A program made the position numbers and the translations under genes. From NCBI RefSeq assembly GCF_023715465.1, contig NZ_JAMBOE010000001.1, positions 1 through 64,000 on the forward strand: DNA of 64,000 nucleotides. The letters are read 5' to 3'. The notes below the pieces were generated by a model. That model did not search any database, was not told where the DNA came from, and saw only the letters and a list, made by a program, of their open reading frames with translations. Positions 61,957-64,000 of this stretch are shown here, piece by piece. This DNA comes from Paenibacillus macerans. GTDB lineage: Bacteria; Bacillota; Bacilli; Paenibacillales; Paenibacillaceae. The stretch's first letter is position 1, and the number at the start of each line of letters is the position of its first letter.

Positions 61957-62958
61957 TTAGCTTCTTATCATGATTGAAGATTCTTTGATTAAAAGCTCAC
62001 AACTATATACAACATCCTGAATATCCGTTTCTTCCTTTTTAATAAGTTTTAAAAGCATTTCAGCCGCTTTTTTCCCCATTTCATAGGAGGGCTGCGCAAT
62101 CGTCGTTACAGGCGGATCAACCAAATCAGCAAACGGAATATTATCAAAAACAGCTAATGAAAAATTGCTTCCAACCTTTAATCCATGATCTTTGGCAAAT
62201 TTCAGCACTTCCAAAAAAGCGAGATCATTCCCCGCCAATAGAGCTGTCGGAGGTTGTTCTCCAAAGAAAAGCTTCTCGAGCTCCGACTTCATTTGTTGAA
62301 CTTCCGTACTGATGATATATTGCGGTTCCTTCCCGTTGGCAAGCATCGCGCTCTTATAACCTTCAACCCGGTCAATCCGGGTAGAAGTCGTCAAAGGCTG
62401 TGTAACTATAGCAATCCGTTCATGCCCGTAATCAATAAAATGTTGAATGATGGAATACGCAGATTCAAAGTTATTGACTTTTACTGCAGGAATAAGGATA
62501 TCCTTGACTTTTCGGTCCATAAATACAACCGGATAACCGCTTTTAAGCATATTTTCGTAAAGCTCTACATTTTGCCCCGTCGGAAAAATAATTAATCCGT
62601 CCACCTGCTTCGCCCGAAGCATATCGATATATTTTTTTTCTTTAAGCGGGTCATTGTCCGTATTGCAAAAAATGGTATGAATGTCATGTTCATTGAAGTA
62701 ATCTTCGATTGCCCTGCTTACCTCTGTAGAAAAACGGTGCATGATGTTTGCAATTATAATCCCTATCATGGAAGTCCGCTTTTGTTTTAAGCTTCTTGCA
62801 ATATAATTAGGCTGGTAGCCAAGCTGATTGATGGCCTCCTCGATCTTCTTCTTGGTTTCATCACTCATGTATTCATAACGTTTATTTAGAAATTGTGAAA
62901 CCGTACTCTTGGAAATGCCAGCTTTCTTTGCAACATCAGCCATGGTTACTTTATCCAT
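61957..62958 (-). CDS. LacI family transcriptional regulator
   Basis: The 333-residue protein has a LacI helix-turn-helix (MADVAKKAGISKSTVSQFLN), the hinge region YIARSLKQKRTS, and a periplasmic-binding-like domain (IGIIIANIMHRFSTEVSRAI; LLAGNDLAFLEVL). It lies 71 bp upstream of the HPS-type gene and 58 bp downstream of the glycosidase-like gene, all on the minus strand. It probably responds to a sugar or sugar phosphate and controls the cluster, unlike hxlAB of B. subtilis, which answers to HxlR and formaldehyde. Confidence 0.9.
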   Translation of the reverse strand: MDKVTMADVAKKAGISKSTVSQFLNKRYEYMSDETKKKIEEAINQLGYQPNYIARSLKQKRTSMIGIIIANIMHRFSTEVSRAIEDYFNEHDIHTIFCNTDNDPLKEKKYIDMLRAKQVDGLIIFPTGQNVELYENMLKSGYPVVFMDRKVKDILIPAVKVNNFESAYSIIQHFIDYGHERIAIVTQPLTTSTRIDRVEGYKSAMLANGKEPQYIISTEVQQMKSELEKLFFGEQPPTALLAGNDLAFLEVLKFAKDHGLKVGSNFSLAVFDNIPFADLVDPPVTTIAQPSYEMGKKAAEMLLKLIKKEETDIQDVVYSCELLIKESSIMIRS

Positions 62959-63016
62959 TAGATCTACCTCTCTTCTTGATCACTCCTTGTATTGTATCTT
63001 TTATTTTCCCCTTTAT

Positions 63017-64000
63017 CTAGTTGTCCCCAATATCGCGCCCTTTAACAAATCCCGGTCCGCCGCCAGCCATAAATCCCTGGCTATGGCCCTCTTCGTCAGG
63101 CGAAATCCAAAACGAATAAATGGTTGCATTTTCTAAATAAAAACGAATTTTTATTACTTTCGTATTTAAATCCTCAATTCGCTTATTTCTCCACTTTATT
63201 TCCATTTTTGTCCGATCAGCACAAACAGGGATGCATTCCGACTTTTCAAATCCAGCGATAACATTGGAATCCTCATCCAGTATCTCCGCATAAATACGGC
63301 CCGCTTCACATGATGCATTTACAAAAAGATGCTTCCCGGTAAAGGCTAGTTTGGTCGTTTGCACCTCTCCGCCTTTTCCTTGATCGGTCAAAGAAGCGAA
63401 TCCGTCCCTCCGTAGTGTTGCCAGTCCCAGATTCCCTCCAGCGTACTTGTGAGATCCGAATTTTGGAGAATTCCCCGAAAAGCAAGAATAGTAAAAGTAA
63501 ATTTTGTCCTCAACAACCAAACAAACCCCGTTTACCGCATGGGCATATCCATAATCCCAGGATCCTTTTTTTCGTGATGAAGAAATAAAATTATCATAGG
63601 TTGGTCTAAACCAGTGGAATCCGTCTCTGCTGTATCCCAGTTTCAAATCATTAATTTTGGGTGTCCCATTTTTTCCGCTAATATTGTTGGGAGGTCCCAT
63701 AAAAACGCTGAACACTCCCAGCATTAAGCTTTCATAGGGTGTCGCATCCAAATTGTACAATTGAGTATAGTACCCCATATCCGGATCGGGCATGTCATAT
63801 ATATCTGTTCTGGACCAAAACTTGATATCTTCCGCCTTCCAGTTCGTTCCGCCAAAGAAATCTTCCGTTTCGAAATATCCTCTTGTCCGTATTCTGCTAT
63901 CCAGAGAAGAAAATGTACGCAAGCTAAACACCCATTTTTTTGTAAATGGATTATAAAAGAATGTTGTATTATCTCCACACGGGCCTATATTCCCCGCTTC
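63017..64000 (-). CDS. Glycoside hydrolase-like beta-propeller protein (partial, N-terminus beyond window)
   Basis: The 328-residue C-terminal part of a protein is open to the right edge (frame continues through GDNTTFFYNPFTKKWVFSLR). The blade-like pattern, with DLKLGYSRDGFHWFRP and KGSWDYGYAHAVNGVCLVVE, and the C-terminal beta-sandwich end resemble GH32/GH43/DUF-type five-bladed propellers active on fructosides or other glycosides. No signal peptide can be judged because the start is missing. It is transcribed towards LacI and HPS/PHI and is likely part of one carbohydrate-use cluster. Confidence 0.7.
   Translation of the reverse strand, partial: EAGNIGPCGDNTTFFYNPFTKKWVFSLRTFSSLDSRIRTRGYFETEDFFGGTNWKAEDIKFWSRTDIYDMPDPDMGYYTQLYNLDATPYESLMLGVFSVFMGPPNNISGKNGTPKINDLKLGYSRDGFHWFRPTYDNFISSSRKKGSWDYGYAHAVNGVCLVVEDKIYFYYSCFSGNSPKFGSHKYAGGNLGLATLRRDGFASLTDQGKGGEVQTTKLAFTGKHLFVNASCEAGRIYAEILDEDSNVIAGFEKSECIPVCADRTKMEIKWRNKRIEDLNTKVIKIRFYLENATIYSFWISPDEEGHSQGFMAGGGPGFVKGRDIGDN

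Overview
The window reads as chromosome of a spore-forming Bacillota of the Paenibacillus type. The support is a complete gerA-type germination operon, T-box control of thrS, an rrn operon with tandem promoters, strong AGGAGG ribosome binding sites with frequent GTG/TTG starts, moderate GC, many TetR/Rrf2/LysR/AraC regulators, and a very large sortase-anchored surface protein. No tRNA gene, insertion sequence, prophage or CRISPR array was recognised. Species assignment is inference.

Layout. 1-1510: the 5' end of a 16S rRNA gene (minus strand) and its upstream region, which has four tandem promoter-like sites. 1512-5213: a TetR - ABC ATPase - FtsX-type permease operon in which both transporter genes carry a frameshift; an intact paralogous operon lies at 39493-43191. 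5263-9065: an MFS exporter divergent from a GMC oxidoreductase and its small subunit. 9331-13150: gerA-gerC-gerB. 13238-14217: an aminoglycoside 6-adenylyltransferase gene preceded by an eight-codon leader ORF and possible SD-sequestering structure. 14320-21197: a class B sortase and a 2025-residue wall-anchored adhesin. 21649-26465: a secreted metzincin-like protease, an internally deleted aldo/keto reductase, an Rrf2 regulator, and thrS behind two tandem T-box leaders and a consensus promoter.

26490-37389: a hybrid sensor kinase with two kinase modules, an old yellow enzyme with its TetR regulator and shared operator-like sites, an SDR/Atu4866-like pair divergent from an AraC regulator, and a thioredoxin - DHA2 exporter - Rrf2 - methyltransferase series. 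37650-39483: decayed or foreign-looking genes (sigma-factor fragment, possible Imm30-like immunity protein, frameshifted secreted-protein gene). 43448-46763: thiolase - acetoacetate decarboxylase - CoA-transferase A/B, the gene set for acetone formation or acetoacetate use. 47292-57470: alpha/beta hydrolase plus TetR, DinB-like protein, APH-family kinase, a DMT transporter pseudogene, two proteins of unknown function, TetR and HxlR regulators, and a small AT-rich group of secreted or membrane proteins.

57487-60207: LysR regulator divergent from bsdC-bsdD (hydroxyarylic acid decarboxylase without bsdB). 60706-64000: a beta-propeller glycosidase-like gene (cut by the window end), a LacI regulator, and an HPS/PHI-type pair, all on one strand.

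Two families of palindromic or modular intergenic repeats are dispersed through the window. One has three copies of about 186 bp with strict two-fold symmetry and 50-bp module spacing (33843, 38766, 49639). The other shares a 38-bp core between 50290 and 60300. These repeats, the 35-nt copy of the thrS T-box terminator placed behind the protease gene, and the leader of the adenylyltransferase gene are the least ordinary features here.
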